DNA of 64,000 nucleotides from Lingula anatina (taxonomy: Eukaryota > Brachiopoda > Lingulata > Lingulida > Lingulidae), in contig NW_019776057.1 in assembly GCF_001039355.2 (NCBI RefSeq), positions 41,068 through 105,067 on the forward strand, given 5' to 3'. Shown here piece after piece: positions 33,440 to 46,919 of the stretch; the first letter of the stretch is position 1; every line of letters starts with the position of its first letter. The notes below the pieces were generated by a model. That model saw only the letters and a list, made by a program, of their open reading frames with translations. It had not been told where the DNA came from and made no database searches. The position numbers were made by a program, and so were the translations under genes.

Positions 33440-36378
33440 TTTCCTGCTGGCTTCGGAAATGGCCAGGGAGCGTACATTTAAAGTACAACTGCTCATCTTT
33501 TCCCAGTGTTACAGGGGACAGTGCAGATTTCAGCCAAAAAAGTGTTTCTTCGTCTATGTACGTTTAAATACCTGAAACGTACCTTTTTTCAAATGGCCAA
33601 AACAAGTCCCTCAACGCAGTTTGAAGATAATGCCAAAAAGATTTTATAAAATTTCAACGTTCTCAATTAATGTGTAGGCGTCATTATTATTAATTTATTG
33701 TCGTTACGCTGATCGAGTTTATTGCTTTATTATTATTGTTTATTGATCGGCTTTTAGAGGACCCATACCTGCACCAGAGAGAGGTACACTTACTATTTGG
33801 ATTGATTGATTGTGGGCATATCCTTAACTAAGAGCAGTATCTATAGAAAGGAAAACACGGCATGGATTTCATTATTCACTTACTAACTAGTAACTGGTTG
33901 GCCCGTCTTCGTGGTCGTTTGGTCGGTAAAAGAAACTTGGTGACAGCATACGCGCATCATGGGTACTGTCCAGTTTTATAAGGCCCTTCTAACGATTGTA
34001 TGGAGAAGGTTGGCGTTTGTGTTCATTAGTAACGCAGTTGATGTTTTTCCTACTTTCAGTATGCTTATCCCTACCCTCTACCAGTCCACTGATTGATTTT
34101 TCACTAGATATGCACTGGCTAAATGTGGTCAATCTTTTAACTATGAATTGAAAAATGTGCCTATAATATCTGCCGCCCTGGATTGTACTTGATGGCTCTA
34201 TTAGGAAGGCGAGCAAGTGTGAAGAACGGCTGCATGCTGCGTTGTGTTTGGAAAAAGCCTCGCACATTCTATAGACTTTATTATATTACTGTTAGTGGAG
34301 TTAAGAGGTGTATCTAACTTAAATGATAAATACGAGTGGAATTCAAAGGAAAATACATGTTGTTGCCGGTTGCGTGTAGAGACGCCCGATGTGTTTTATA
34401 ATATTGATGTTTTAAAGAGAACTTAGAAATTGAAAGGATCTTAGTATGAAATGATGGTGATTATACGTATGCTGTCATTGGTCTGATATGAACACATTAC
34501 GATAACCTAAAAATATCCGTCCAATGACATGGCTCCTTGCAAAACCCTGACTTGGTTAGGTTAGCTATCTGCTGGCTGAGGGTAATATAGAAAGTACCGT
34601 TAAGATGGAAAGATGGAGTCTAAGAAATGTTGTCGTGTTAATTCCCAATCTGAAATACGTTATTTTCCGGAGAAATGTCTCTACTATTTAAAAAGGTAGG
34701 TTAGTTTTGCTATTTCAACACTCTGGCACACCTTGTGCTGGAGTGCGCTAAAAAAGACATTCTGAAAAACCTACTTGATATACAATCTTGAAGTCACAAT
34801 CTTAATCAGCTATGTAATTACAGCTCACCAGAAGAACCATCGGTGTTTTAGTGATTAGTTGTCAAAATATGAGGTCTGAATCTAGGCCTTAGCATCCCAA
34901 ACAACTAAGTATTTTGAAAGTGAATTAGGGAATTGCTGGGGGAGAGGGGGTAAATTCACATGTACCGGTGGTTTTGGGATGCACCAGTGTTTGAAACCTC
35001 GTGTAAATTAGGGATATCTGTTGTTTTTAACATGCAAGATTATTAAAAATGGCGATTTTTCCAGTACAACAAAATTTGAAAAATCAACTCAATATATCGT
35101 AAGTTTGCTGCAAGTTCCTGTTGATTGATTATGCGATGAAGCTGGGTCTTTTTTGCTAACCAACAAACCACTACGTTTTAAAATATTCAGTATTTTTGTG
35201 TGCTGAGTTGTCTTTCGTGTGGCATCACATCTTTTAATTTGAAGGATAAGCGCTTAATAAGAAGCTCATTCCATATGAAAAGTGCAATGAAAACTGTGTC
35301 CAAAGACGTCTTGTTAAGTTTCCCAAGGGCACTATAAGAGGTGACAGAAGTAAGGAGCGTGAGCCCTTCTGTGTTACACAAAATACAAATATATGTTTGA
35401 TTAAAATTCTTCTGTGCTGATGATACCAATTAACTGAGGTGTTGGTTTTAATGCATCACATTAACATTCAGCTCTTAATGTGACATTAAAATGATTTCTA
35501 TCATTATCCAGTACAGTGTTCAGTATAACCATAAAGCTTGGCAAAAAATCAAAGCGGCCATGCTGCATGCAATGAATCATTTTGTCAGTTTTGTGGTCTA
35601 CACTTTTTTTAAAATGAATATGAAGATTGCCATCAAAAGTACATAAAAATGAAGACATTTAATTTACCTCTAAAAAGTCACTGGTACCAGCAACTTTTTT
35701 CTCGACTGACTAGAAAAATACTACACACTTCAATTAATTGCGCAGTTTGTGCCTACTGATGCATTTCGCTGTCTCCTATGATTTGAATAAATAATGTCAA
35801 TTAAGTGTAGCTAGAAAAGATTGATTTTCGTTCACTTCTAACTGCGTTGAGATATACTGGAGTGAAGGTTAATTTATAATGCCGTCTCTTATCCATAATC
35901 TAAATATCAATTTAGAATTTGAGAATCGGATGTGTCCTCTCCATTGACACAGTGAAGATGTTACATTTTTAAGTATTTTATAAAAACTACATAATCAGCT
36001 CATTATTACATGGACGTTTGATAAACATGAAATTGCCATTATCGATTTCTTTACCCTATTTCTTTATTAGGAATAATTTAGGAACATTTAAAATGTTGTC
36101 AAAAAGCTTTAGATGGTAAAAAAAGCAACGGTGACACAACTGGACTTTGAAAATGTTGGTCTGGTAATTTGAGAGATATGAAATCGACATTGGTTTTCAA
36201 GCAAAATTTATGAAAACGCTCTCAACACATGCTTAGAATGACGGTTTTCTGCAAACGGCTGGCCTCCTTTGGGAAAGATTCAAAAAGAGACGAGGCGCAG
36301 TTTTGGCAACTAAGACGCATGCGCATGCTTCGTATGCCACCGTGGCGAAGGCGGTCTTTACGCCCACTTACAAATGAA
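32521..36378. repeat. 5' flank of tandem unit, copy D
   Basis: Homologous to the B and C flanks and uninterrupted by the two MITE-like elements of B, so it shows the ancestral arrangement. It contains (TTTA)n(ATT)n at 33363-33437. No exon seen. Confidence 0.75.
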
Positions 36379-36386
36379 TATATAAG
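36379..36386 (+). promoter_or_regulatory. TATA box, copy D
   Basis: TATATAAG, 85 bp before the ATG at 36464. Confidence 0.75.
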
Positions 36387-36463
36387 ATGGGCGGAGGAGA
36401 GAAAATATCAGTTGTTGTGCGCCTCTCCTTGAAGACCAGTGCCAGAAAGATTCCAGCTTGAAG

Positions 36464-36662
36464 ATGACAGGAGACAGAAACGTGGCCGTGCTTATGTTCC
36501 TTGCTGTGGCAATGGTAGCTTTTGTTTCTGTCCAGGCTCAGCTTACCCCGGAAGAACAAAACATATCAATTGCATTTGATGACATGTGGAACTCACTGAC
36601 ACCCGAAGAGCAAGCCTACTATGGGGACTGTGCGTTTCCTGTTAAACCCCTGCCTTGTTACT
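36464..36662 (+). CDS. copy D exon 1
   Basis: Signal peptide and N-terminal segment. The donor T|GTAAGT is followed by an (ATT)n tract at 36723-36770. Confidence 0.85.
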
Positions 36663-36726
36663 GTAAGTAATGATATTACCAGATTTGTACATGTAATTAT
36701 CATTGAAAAATGCATTGAATTAAATA

Positions 36727-36769
<43 letters not shown>

Positions 36770-39700
36770 CTGAGAAAAAAGTTATTCTGTGAGTCAAAAC
36801 AGTGGCCATTGTCTACATTAGGTATGGACAGAACATGGTGTTTAGATACATGTAAATGCTTTTTTTAGGGATCTAATGTTGAAATATAAGATATACATGT
36901 AATATGTGGATTGCCGGAGGGTGATAAATGCGTTGTAGAATATTTTCTTTGTTTCTTTTTATAGACAAGCTTACTTTGGTAGGGTTAGCAATAAAAAAGA
37001 GAAAGGTGTCAAGAAGTTGATGACTAATAATAAGCAAACATGTAAGGAGCGTAATAAAAAACAAGCGAGCGAGAGTTACGCTAGTGTTCAGTTTATGAAA
37101 GCTAGGGCATAAGTCACGTGATCGGACAGTTTGAATTGTCTTTTCCTTAAGGCAGATGTCTGAATTTCCTATAAAACCACAGTTTGATGACTTTGTTAAT
37201 TCAACTTTGCAGGTTGTACAGTTTGAGGATAAAGATTGACATTGTTCTTTTCTTTAGATAACAATACAATTTTCATGAAGCGTTCAAAGACAGACTCGAG
37301 CAATCCGTTCTGTGCCTTAAGCGCCTCTTTACAAGAAACGTTTGCAGTGGGTGTGTGCTGTGACAGATCATGTGACATTTATTAAGAACTGAATCAATTT
37401 AAAACGGGCTTTCATTTTAATTCAGAGCTACATAATCACTTACAAATGATCGGTGCATGTTACATTAAGATTACATGTACTTATGTCTGCTGTCTGGTTT
37501 GCCTTACCCTACCGATCAACTAAGCAGTCATTGTATTTGTACAGGACGTGTCGGTACGGCACAATCGGTTGTCATACAGAACAGGGAAATATAATCATGA
37601 AAACATTGGTTAATATATATATTTATTATATATATATTTTTTTAAAAGTATACTAGAGCACACGGGTATCTATTTTTTTTTCTACCGGAAGACGGTCATA
37701 ACTTTTCAAAATTTCACTGACGCTCTCCTAACTTTGACTGTGAAAGTATTTTGTGACTTTCTTACTAAATTCGGTGACAGTAGACGTCAAGAGACTGTGG
37801 TCGCCTCGAATGGTTAGTTCAAAATCTGAAGCATGTGCATGCCTATGCATTACTCTCTTGGAAGAAAACTTGGTTGAGGAAAACTTGAGAAAAAGCGGTA
37901 ACATAAAAGAAGAAATAAATGATTGGGAAAAGCCCTAATAAAATGATTTGTATTCCTCAGTTAGACATTTGTACTACAAAATGCAGCATTTGGCCAATTT
38001 TTGGTCCTTAACAAGCCTACTATAATTCTTTCTACCAAATAAAGTGTTGTGTGCTTTGGCTATTTATTTGTTTGTTTCCGAAGGATATTTCAACCGAGAA
38101 ATGTATAATTTAAACCCGAGCACTGCGTCTTCACATGTTTTGCGACGGCTTTTTAAGTGGGTCGTATTAGTTTACGACACGTTCGCTTTCTAAACATTTA
38201 CCGCCGCTCCGAGCAGTGGGAATGGAGGCAAAAAAGACCTATAGCCGCTTTAAGAAAGAGAAAATAATATGCAAATAATATGAACTTTCCAGGCAAAGAC
38301 CCTTGCGGTTAGCTTGGGAAAAGTTAATTTCCGTGGATAATTTTTGTTGGCAAGGCCATAGCTGGCCGGCCCTGCAGATCGTCCTACAAAAAGTTACTCT
38401 AATCAGCCAGATACCCGTCACATCAAAATGTCAGTGACTATGACTCACTGTTTGACAGTGGTGGCAGTGACAGTGATCACTTTAGAAATTTACCATTAAA
38501 AGATTTGAGTAACCTTACGCTTACTAACAGTTTAACATCAAGTTCTTGATTTAAAAGGTTCATTAATTATTTAACTGTAACTGTGACAATTGAGAGATGT
38601 ACTCGTCAGGGCTAACGGCTGGTAGATATATGACCTTAAATGAACCTTTTTGGCAATGAGAAGTGATGATAAAAATGTTGTTTTTTTTATTTCCAAGAGT
38701 ATTCATAACTTTTGAAAAAAAGATTTAAAATGTAGTGTTCCCGTTAATACCCGTTAATTTATAATGCACATGCAGGTGAAATACTACCGAAACTTACCAT
38801 TTTACTTCAAATTTTCAAACTTTTCAAGGGGAGTTCCACCAAATCCCCACCGCGTACAGAGGGGGGGGGGAGGCAACCCCCTTCTTCCCCCTTTCCCGCC
38901 CACCCGTAGAATGTTTAGTCCAGCATCTTTTAGGTCAAGCTCCTCATCGGAACCAGCAAATTATTTTCCTAAGTGGCAAACACTGGATACATTTGAGTTC
39001 AAGGATTTTTTCAGTAAATTTGCATATTAGTGAGTTCAAACGCGTTTTTTATATAAAAGCATACCGATATATATAAATGCGTGTGAGCGCATGGGCACTT
39101 AAGCGTTTCAGTGCTGGGGGTGGTTGATTCTTGTGAGAATTAAAATTCTTTTTACATTGTAATTTCTGTTAACTCCTTTTAGACCATTAGAGTGAGGAAG
39201 TTGAAACTTTTGGAGATTGATGGGCCTATCATCGGGGGTGTGCATGTGCATTGTGGAACTTTAGTGTGCTTTTAAATTGGATGATCTTAATTTTTTAACA
39301 TTGCAATTTCTGCCTTTTCCTCCTTTGACCATAAGAGTGCAACCATTGCTATTGTCAGGTTTCAGTATAACTTCCCGTATAAATCAGAATTAGTCTAACG
39401 TAGAAAAGACTAAAGTGTGCATAATATATCTGACTTTTTTCTAGTTAGTCATTTTATGAAAGGCTCCAGTTAACTGACAATGAATGCATATCACACAGAT
39501 GCACCGTTACCATATGTTCTTTGCTGGTATACTTATCCTGCTACTTATCCATTCCAGATCTTGGCACTTGTTATTGCCATGCTCACGGTGATATCCGCTA
39601 TATGACTTGCGATAAAAGACAGTTCAGGTACAACACCAGCCCTGATCATATCGGCTTTATGGCAATGCCTGCATGTCCAATGTGGTATGTGTTGACAAAG

Positions 39701-39821
39701 CACGAATACTTCAATGGTCCCCCGAAGACCCGATTGAAAGCTGTGAAATTTGGCTGCTGGCAAAGTAGTGTTACCGTCTTTTTCAAGAGCACGTTCACAG
39801 GAACGTACACTTTGGAAGTGA

Positions 39822-39859
<38 letters not shown>

Positions 39860-42133
39860 TACAGTTCCTTTCTATTTAAATGTAGTTTCTTTATGCTATA
39901 ACGTGCAGCAACGTCGCGCATTTTAGTTGCGCACTGCGTCAGCAACTAGTGCTGGGGGTCTGGCGATCCAATTTAATACAAAGTTCCAATCACCTTAGCA
40001 ACAAAACTAATATCATGTTTATCCTAATAAAGATATGTGACACAGACTGACAGAAATATCATTAGCACAGTACCTAAAGTGAAAGCAAAGGAGAATGAGA
40101 TTTTCATCCCTATTTACCTGGATAATTGATATCGATATGCATTTGTTAACTGGTGTGACATAATTGTGATCATTCCATTCACCTTGACATTTTACTAACT
40201 AGTTTACTCGATGAAAAGCACTTTTACAGGTCTTACATCTCCACAAATATAAGACATGTACCTGTATTTATTACTATTGAACTATTGGATTTGTATAACA
40301 TATAATGTGAATTGTAGAACATGTTAATATTACCTTGAGTATTTGGCCTTGGCCTATTATGTGCGGTGTGCAGTCTGTGTTTTAATTCGATATTTCTTTT
40401 AAATTTTTGATACAATAAATTATAACCGCTGTTTTTTATTTCTTTTTTTTATATATATATATGTATATATAATAAAAAGAAAATTTTGCCCCGACCGGTT
40501 CCATTCTTTCTTCAGGGGGTTTTGTTTATTTGTTACTAGGTGATGTCATAAAGGCTAAAATGTGACGTCTGTAACAAAGGGTGTTTAATTGTTGCTTTCA
40601 CCAATGCTATTATCTATTCAATGTAGGTTAATACTTATTAATGAATAGATTTTCTTTAATTTCCCTTTCTGTTTGGGTTCCCTAGTGAATTTATAAAATG
40701 GGAATACCGTAAAGTCCTTGTTTTTGTTCATAGAGCATTCCCTAATGTGCCCACTCACAGACGTGCGCTGATATTTGGGTTGTCTTATTTGTTGTCTGTG
40801 AACGGTCATTCTGTGTCGGAGAGTGTCTCCAGTTTGTCCTATATAGTTCTCACCGCATCCACTGCAAGTTAATACATAAATTAAATTTGAGCTAGTGCAG
40901 GTGAATGGGTGTTTAATTCTAAATGTAAGTCCATTTTTAAATGTAGTGTCTATCCGGGGACTTTAAAGGGACGATTGACACCTGTAAAAAGTTATGGGAA
41001 ACGGACTACGGTTCCTAGCGGACTACTTTTCCATGCTGCGCACGCAAATTCTATGGATAATGTTTTAACAAAGCTATCTTTATTATTTTTGTCTTTTTTA
41101 TGATTATAGGTAATAGATGGCCCTGGAACCCCCGTAATCTTGACGACAACAATTACAAAAGAGGAATTCCTGTTTGAGGGGACATATTTTCGCATCACGG
41201 TTGTGTGGCTAAATGCCCACATACCAGGGTATTACCTGTCTATTGAATGCAAATTCTTCAAGATCACGCTCTACATTGCCCGTCACTGTATGGTGATTAA
41301 AATCCCCCCCATTTGGTGTCACCGTATTCTTGGCATATGTGGCGACTGGAACACATTCCCACTTAACGACGAGACCATCCTAGACATTCCGACGAGCGAT
41401 GCTTCAGATTGGGGACCCCTCGTAGAGGAGTCTTCTCCTTTGTGGCCGTAAGGTAAGATATTTTGTATTAGCCATTACTGGTAAATTGAGTGTTTTAAGC
41501 GAGGGGGAAACTAACCCGTATCTCCACCCCCATTATAATCTTGTGTATCAACTTTTACTGGTAAATTCAGGGCATTAAGCGAGGGTCAAAACTAACCCCA
41601 TCTCTCCACACCCTGTGTATTTTAATATTTCGTATTAACCATTACTGATGAATTCAGGGCATGAATTGAGGGGGTACTCTAACCTTACTACTCCACTGCC
41701 CTGTGGAAAACTGTTTCTATTCATCTAAACAAATGGTATAATATTATGTTTGTTGTAGTATGCATGACTTAAAGCTGTTTTCTGTGGGTTTTAATCTTTT
41801 CTGACAGTTCCTGGAAGGGAACAGAACTCGTCATTTTGATTTATGAAAGGAGGGGGGAGCGCCCTGGTTTCACCTATGATAACATGTTAATTGAAATTGC
41901 ATAACTTTCCTTTTCTTATCATTGTTATTCATGGACTACCCTTCTTAAGGAACCACGTTAATTTTAAATTCTCTTTAATGTTCATTATTCCCACGTGGAT
42001 AGGTAAAATATGTACCTTAGTCTAGATATTATTGAAAATTTTAAAATGTAGCGATATTTCTTAACAATATCACCATGTGCTCACCAAATTGGTAAGCGGA
42101 GTCATTTATGGCACATTTCCTTTCAGGTGGTAA
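36464..42133 (+). CDS. vWFD secreted protein, copy D
   Basis: Exons 36464-36662, 39558-39817, 41110-41447 and 42127-42133 (coding part), phases 1, 0, 2, total 267 residues. Signal peptide as in C. Exon 2 is 21 nt shorter: seven codons (RLKIGLP in B and C) are missing before the conserved Cys, in frame. In exon 3 the usual YLCIEC reads YLSIEC, so one cysteine is lost and eleven remain. GICGDWNTFPLND is intact. The protein ends LWPW. Intron 2 carries a Penelope-like fragment. The poly(A) signal used by A, B and C is deleted. The frame is open, so it is likely functional but structurally altered. Confidence 0.85.
39558..39817 (+). CDS. copy D exon 2 (7-codon deletion)
   Basis: Acceptor 'tccattccag', donor GAA|GTGAGT with a (CT)n tract directly after (39825-39856). 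MPACPMWYVL replaces the longer MPRLKIGLPRCRMWYVL of B. Confidence 0.85.
40481..40948 (-). mobile_element. Penelope-like element fragment (GIY-YIG end)
   Basis: The minus strand encodes a GIY-YIG-type stretch: YVLTCSGCGENYIGQTGDT, then LRHRMTVHRQQI and SVSGHIREC, as at the C-terminus of Penelope-like retroelements. The left end contains 'ccgaccggttccattctttc' plus a 'ttcaggggg' tail, the reverse complement of the gaagaa...ggaaccgg motif common downstream of that ORF. The right edge meets copy-shared intron DNA near 40948. It is a 3' fragment only. Confidence 0.7.
41110..41447 (+). CDS. copy D exon 3
   Basis: Acceptor 'gattatag', start VIDGPGTP. A second possible donor (GGTAAG, 41452) lies 5 bp beyond the first; both are preceded by or include the TAA, so the protein end hardly changes. 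Confidence 0.85.
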
Positions 42134-44620
42134 ATGGACAAGACCCCAGACGCCTCCAACTACTCTGAACTACTTACCCTCGTATCTTCCTTCCATCTGG
42201 TTAAAATGTCTTGAGACAGCTTCATAATTCTTTCTTTACTTTTTGGCACGCGTTTGTCCAAAATAAAAAAAATAACAAGCATCACGGTTTATACACTTTT
42301 GCAGTATCTAGTGTGTGTAGCCGTTTTTGCATAAGGTACTCGTCGATAGTGCTCAAGAGCGTGTTTGCAAATATTAATGGAATGGCAGGCGTAATGATAT
42401 CGGCCACTGATTTGAAATCTAGGGCCATTATTACTTTATTTGGAAGTGCACTGTGCATGTAAGTAAAAGTTAACTTTTTCTCGAAATAAGTAATTTCGTA
42501 ATTAAGTAAAGTCGAGGAAGAGCATAGAATTCGCTTATTATTAGGATATGTTTGTAGCTTTATCTGAGAAATATGCTCTGCAATATGGTGACTTTTTACA
42601 AATATGTTATAGATGAAAGAGAACAAGATATGTTTTTTTTATATGTGCATGTACTTTACCAAATTGGAACTAATAGTTTTATTTTGACTTTGTATTTATA
42701 AAGAATTCCTTTATGTTTAAAGAAAAGTATCAGCTTAAGAATTATTATATATATACTTTTGGTTATGTTTTCGTAGATATTTTCTAAGCTATTTTAGTAA
42801 GAAGTTTTTGGTTGGTTAGTTTTTGGAATTAATTGCTCCATAATTATATGTAATTTGTTATCATGCTAAGATCAATGTCCCCACACGCTGTAGTCACCAC
42901 CCCCTCTGTTACCAAATTGAAAAAAGAAATAACCATTTAAGTGCAGGGTATGAAAAGAAAATAACAAAATAACGTGTGTAGTGCTATCATGAGAATTGCA
43001 TGACATATTTAAGACACGTTGGAAGCAAGCCTTGTCAAAATTATTACAGACCTTTTTGATAATGAAGAAAGGGTCAGCTCATGGACGTGTATGTTACACT
43101 AAGGGTACTGTATCCAGTCGATGGTGGGAGCTAAAGGGGAGTGCAGGACGTCCCCTCAAACCTTGCACCCAAGTATATGGACACAGGACCATTTGGGACT
43201 CAAAATGATGCCACTGAAACTGTTCAAATAACTAGCAGAAACTGTCTCTTTTCGTTATTTCGAAGTCTTGCAACTTGCAAACATGCTTTGCTGCTAAAAG
43301 GGCTTTCCGCCAGCGAACTAAAATGAACTTTACCTAAACGGAGGCAACCCTACAGCGGCTAAAGGACAAAATGACCAAACGGAAATCAACAATGGACACT
43401 GAATATTGAAACTGGTGGTGCTCGCAATCCTTTTGGTTCTGCATTGACTTTTCTTAAATGTTTAAACATTGACAACCATTAAAACAATTTGTATAACCCT
43501 GAGGATATATAATATGGTTCTTTATTAAGAGGTGCTCGTGTTTATTAATTTAGGTTTAAGTTATAAACCCTTTGTTTTCTTTGATTCATTTCTACAGTTT
43601 ATTTCGACAGAGTGGTCAAATTGTGGGAAATTCTCAATCCTATTTATGCAATTGTACACCATAAATGTTACGACGAAAAAATTATATACAGTTAAAACAA
43701 ACCCATTTGGGAAATATTCTAGAAACAAAGTCTGCATTGTACTATGACATTTATAGTGTACGTGGGAGCTTATTATTGGAAACATATTACATGGTATCAT
43801 ATAATTTTGATTTTTCAAAACATTGGTTGTCGTTCATATCTACTGCGTTTCGCCGTGCTTGGGCTTAAGCATAATAAAATCATGTTAAACATGTGTTCTT
43901 TTTATTCTTAATTTTATGTTTGCAGCTTGCATTGATGAACAGTGCAATGAAAAAATAAAACACCTGATATTTATATCGTTTCCTTATCGAAGAAAAAGGT
44001 ATTTTATGTGAATCTTGCAAATTACTTTAGGGAAAAAGTTCAGGCTAATTCAACTAATTACGGCACACCAAAAGGGTTTATGTTGCACTGTCCAATACAT
44101 GACCTGTTAACAACTTCCAAAATAGTTAAAAAAAGAAAGTACCACGGGAGATTAATGTAAGGGACACGTGCCTGCTGTGTCCTCCACTAAATCTGCCATT
44201 GCATGTCTTGTAGCTTCAAAGCTATTTATACTCCCAAAGCCAATAAATAAATAATTAAGTAATTAATTAAATAAAATAAAATAAATAAATAAATAAAATT
44301 GATATATAAAATCGAGTCATAAACCACTGCTTTCATTCAAATTCTTAATGGATTTTTTCACAAAAATTCCCCGAATGAACTATTAAATAAGCTTACGATA
44401 TTAAAAAATCAAATACACATTTCAATATTTTGTACGGTATCCTCTTGTTGGTGAACCTGACGCGTCTGTGCGTAAATTTCAAACGTTTTGAAATGTTGCC
44501 GGAGTGATGGCGTTCCACATAGATCAGAAAAATATGTAGCGCCTCGATATGAGAATGAGGTCATCCATAGCATCTTTGATTTTTAGCCTGAAATTTTTCC
44601 AAAATATCAATTTGGCTAAT
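42127..44620. repeat. terminal exon and 3' flank of copy D
   Basis: Stop TAA at 42131-42133. Where A, B and C have AATAAA, D has lost TAATTAA (near 42510), so the signal is gone; the next AATAAA is at 43873-43878. A 450-bp AT-rich insertion without ORF (about 42538-42985) splits the flank. After it, homology to the other 3' flanks continues to about 44620, the end of the array. Confidence 0.7.
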
Positions 44621-46900
44621 AAACTTACCAAGAAGGGGATCATTATATTGTATATTATATATTCTTATATATTTAAATTAAAATTATTATTGAAGATTCC
44701 GTAAGAAAAAAAAACAAACAAAAAGTCCTCTGTTGTACGCTATAGGCCTACATGTATATATATTAAGCTGCTACTTGGAATAACTGGATCACACTGCCAC
44801 ATACATAAATAGTTGAATCACACTGTCACACATACAAATAACGGAATCACACTGCCACACACACACACAAGGGAGTGGTTCAGTAAAATATGAAACTGTT
44901 CAGATATGTTTATGTAGTGCATCAGATGTGCCCGGCTTACACATCTATAGCAATATTGACACTTTTTACACAATCTAACATCCTATTACATTACTGTAGA
45001 CAAAGACTTAAAATGTTAATCCTATTTAAAATCAATCACTGTCCTTTATCCGTTAAGTGAAGAGAAAAATACAGGAAAAGTATTTTATTGAGCTATGTAT
45101 AGAAAGATCTACTTCAGTAGTTCAGTAGTTTAAGATTTAACTTAAGAATTAAAAAATTCAAATCATAAATGTGGTTTCAATGAAAATCGAAAGAAAACTT
45201 TTCTGAAAATGACGCGAGTTAAATGGACTTGATTTTCAAAGAAATATTAATTTTCTCTTTTTACTTGAGATTTGTAAATTGTTAAATCGACCAGCTAATT
45301 CTCTCGGCAAAGCACATTAACCTCGGCATCTTTCATTTTTTGTTTGTCCATTGTTTTTTTGTAAGGGCCTAAAACATATAATAGGACTTGATCAATGTGA
45401 AAGGTGAATTTGTTATCAATCACAAGAAAACGAGGTTTTCCAGAACTGCGGTGCCAATATCGTAGTTCAATTACTTGCACTATGTTAAGCGTGACAAAGA
45501 GTAACGAATCATTTTCTTTAAAATGATAAAAGACTGTAAATTACTGTTTGAAATAATTTTTCTAATATTTGAATTTCTTATGTGTGTGTAACTGTAAGAC
45601 TTAATTTTGGAGCATTTCCAACTGATTAAATGTGGTATATAAATAAAGGAAGAAACGATTTTTTGCCATTAACTGCGGGAGTTTATTTCAAATACCGTAT
45701 ATAAAATAGAAATTTAGTTAGTTTTGAGTTAATATGTACATTGATTACAAATCAGTCTCTTAATCAGCATTTATTTTAACATAGTTTTTTTTTTTTGTGC
45801 CGTGCTACTACATGTACATGTAGTATACTTACTTAATATATTTTACAGTCTTAGTCACTGTAAATATGTAAAGTAAATAGTCACAGTAAATATGTACCAG
45901 GTTAAATACCTAAATCAATTAAAAAACAAGAATTATTGCAACAATTGTTGTTAGTTATCCTGAAAACGAAATCCGAAGCCACTCACTTTTGGCACTCCTC
46001 TATTCATACTCAAACCGCAGTGAATTTTTTTAATTGTTCCATGCCGCGGGAGGATATTAGGTTATTCATAATCGCACCAAATCTGAGCTGCAGGGTAGTT
46101 CACAGTGTCCATGCTGGTCAGAACATCGAGGTGGATCTGGCGACATTTCTGATGACCGCTGCATACAACTGTCATTGTCTTGACCTACAACAAAAGAAGA
46201 CAAAACTGAGATTTGATTCATATACATGTGCAAGCTACAACTGACCGAGTTAAATAATTTATTCCTACCCCTAGAATTTTATAATATACGACGCATTTCA
46301 CACAGGTCTGAATTAGATTAGATTCTTTAAAAACACATTAACGCGTTTTTCGTCCAAAGGAAACAGTGAGTGATCTGTTACGAAATGATCTCCCATACAG
46401 GAATTCCCCTAGAAGAGCCGCATTATTCCAGGGAGAAACATTTTGGCTCAACAGAAGTCAGCGCGTTTTATGACGAAAATAGCGATGTTGGTTGATTGCT
46501 GAAAGAGGGGTAATGTAAATTTTAATTATTTTCAATTACTTATGCGGCTACCAATATTGAGAGGGGGTGAAAAGAGAGAGAGAGAGAGAAATAGAGAGAG
46601 AGAGAGAGACTTGACAAGTTGAGGAGCCTGCAATGTTCATAATGGACTTTGTGATCGTAATATCCTACAGTGGCGCATTATCATGTATAATTTAGAAAAA
46701 ATCCACCATGAACACTGACTAGAATGAGGTCTTCCCCTCAGCAAAATGTTGCAGCAATAGTGCCGAAATATTGCAGCAAACTAAAACTTTGTAGCAGCTG
46801 GTTGGCAGGAGTTTGCAAGAATTTGCAGACCTGATATTTAGCTACGAATCTCTGTTTAGTGTAATAAAACACAACATGGCTACAAGTTAAACATTGAAAT
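44621..46900. other. region after the array, no assigned gene
   Basis: Degenerate 'aatcacactgycaca' repeats (44786-44870), the segment shared with 31168-31440 (from about 45008), an open frame at 45295-45480 on the minus strand, an open frame at 45936-46244 (+) and a GA-rich tract at 46575-46611. Neither frame has a recognisable domain or good splice context. Confidence 0.5.
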
Positions 46901-46919
46901 CATTTAACACAACGACAGA

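Noticed and set aside
45295-45480. 61-codon minus-strand frame beginning MQVIELRYWHRSSGK
   Set aside because: It looks protein-like, but it has no recognised domain, splice context or second copy; too short to call.
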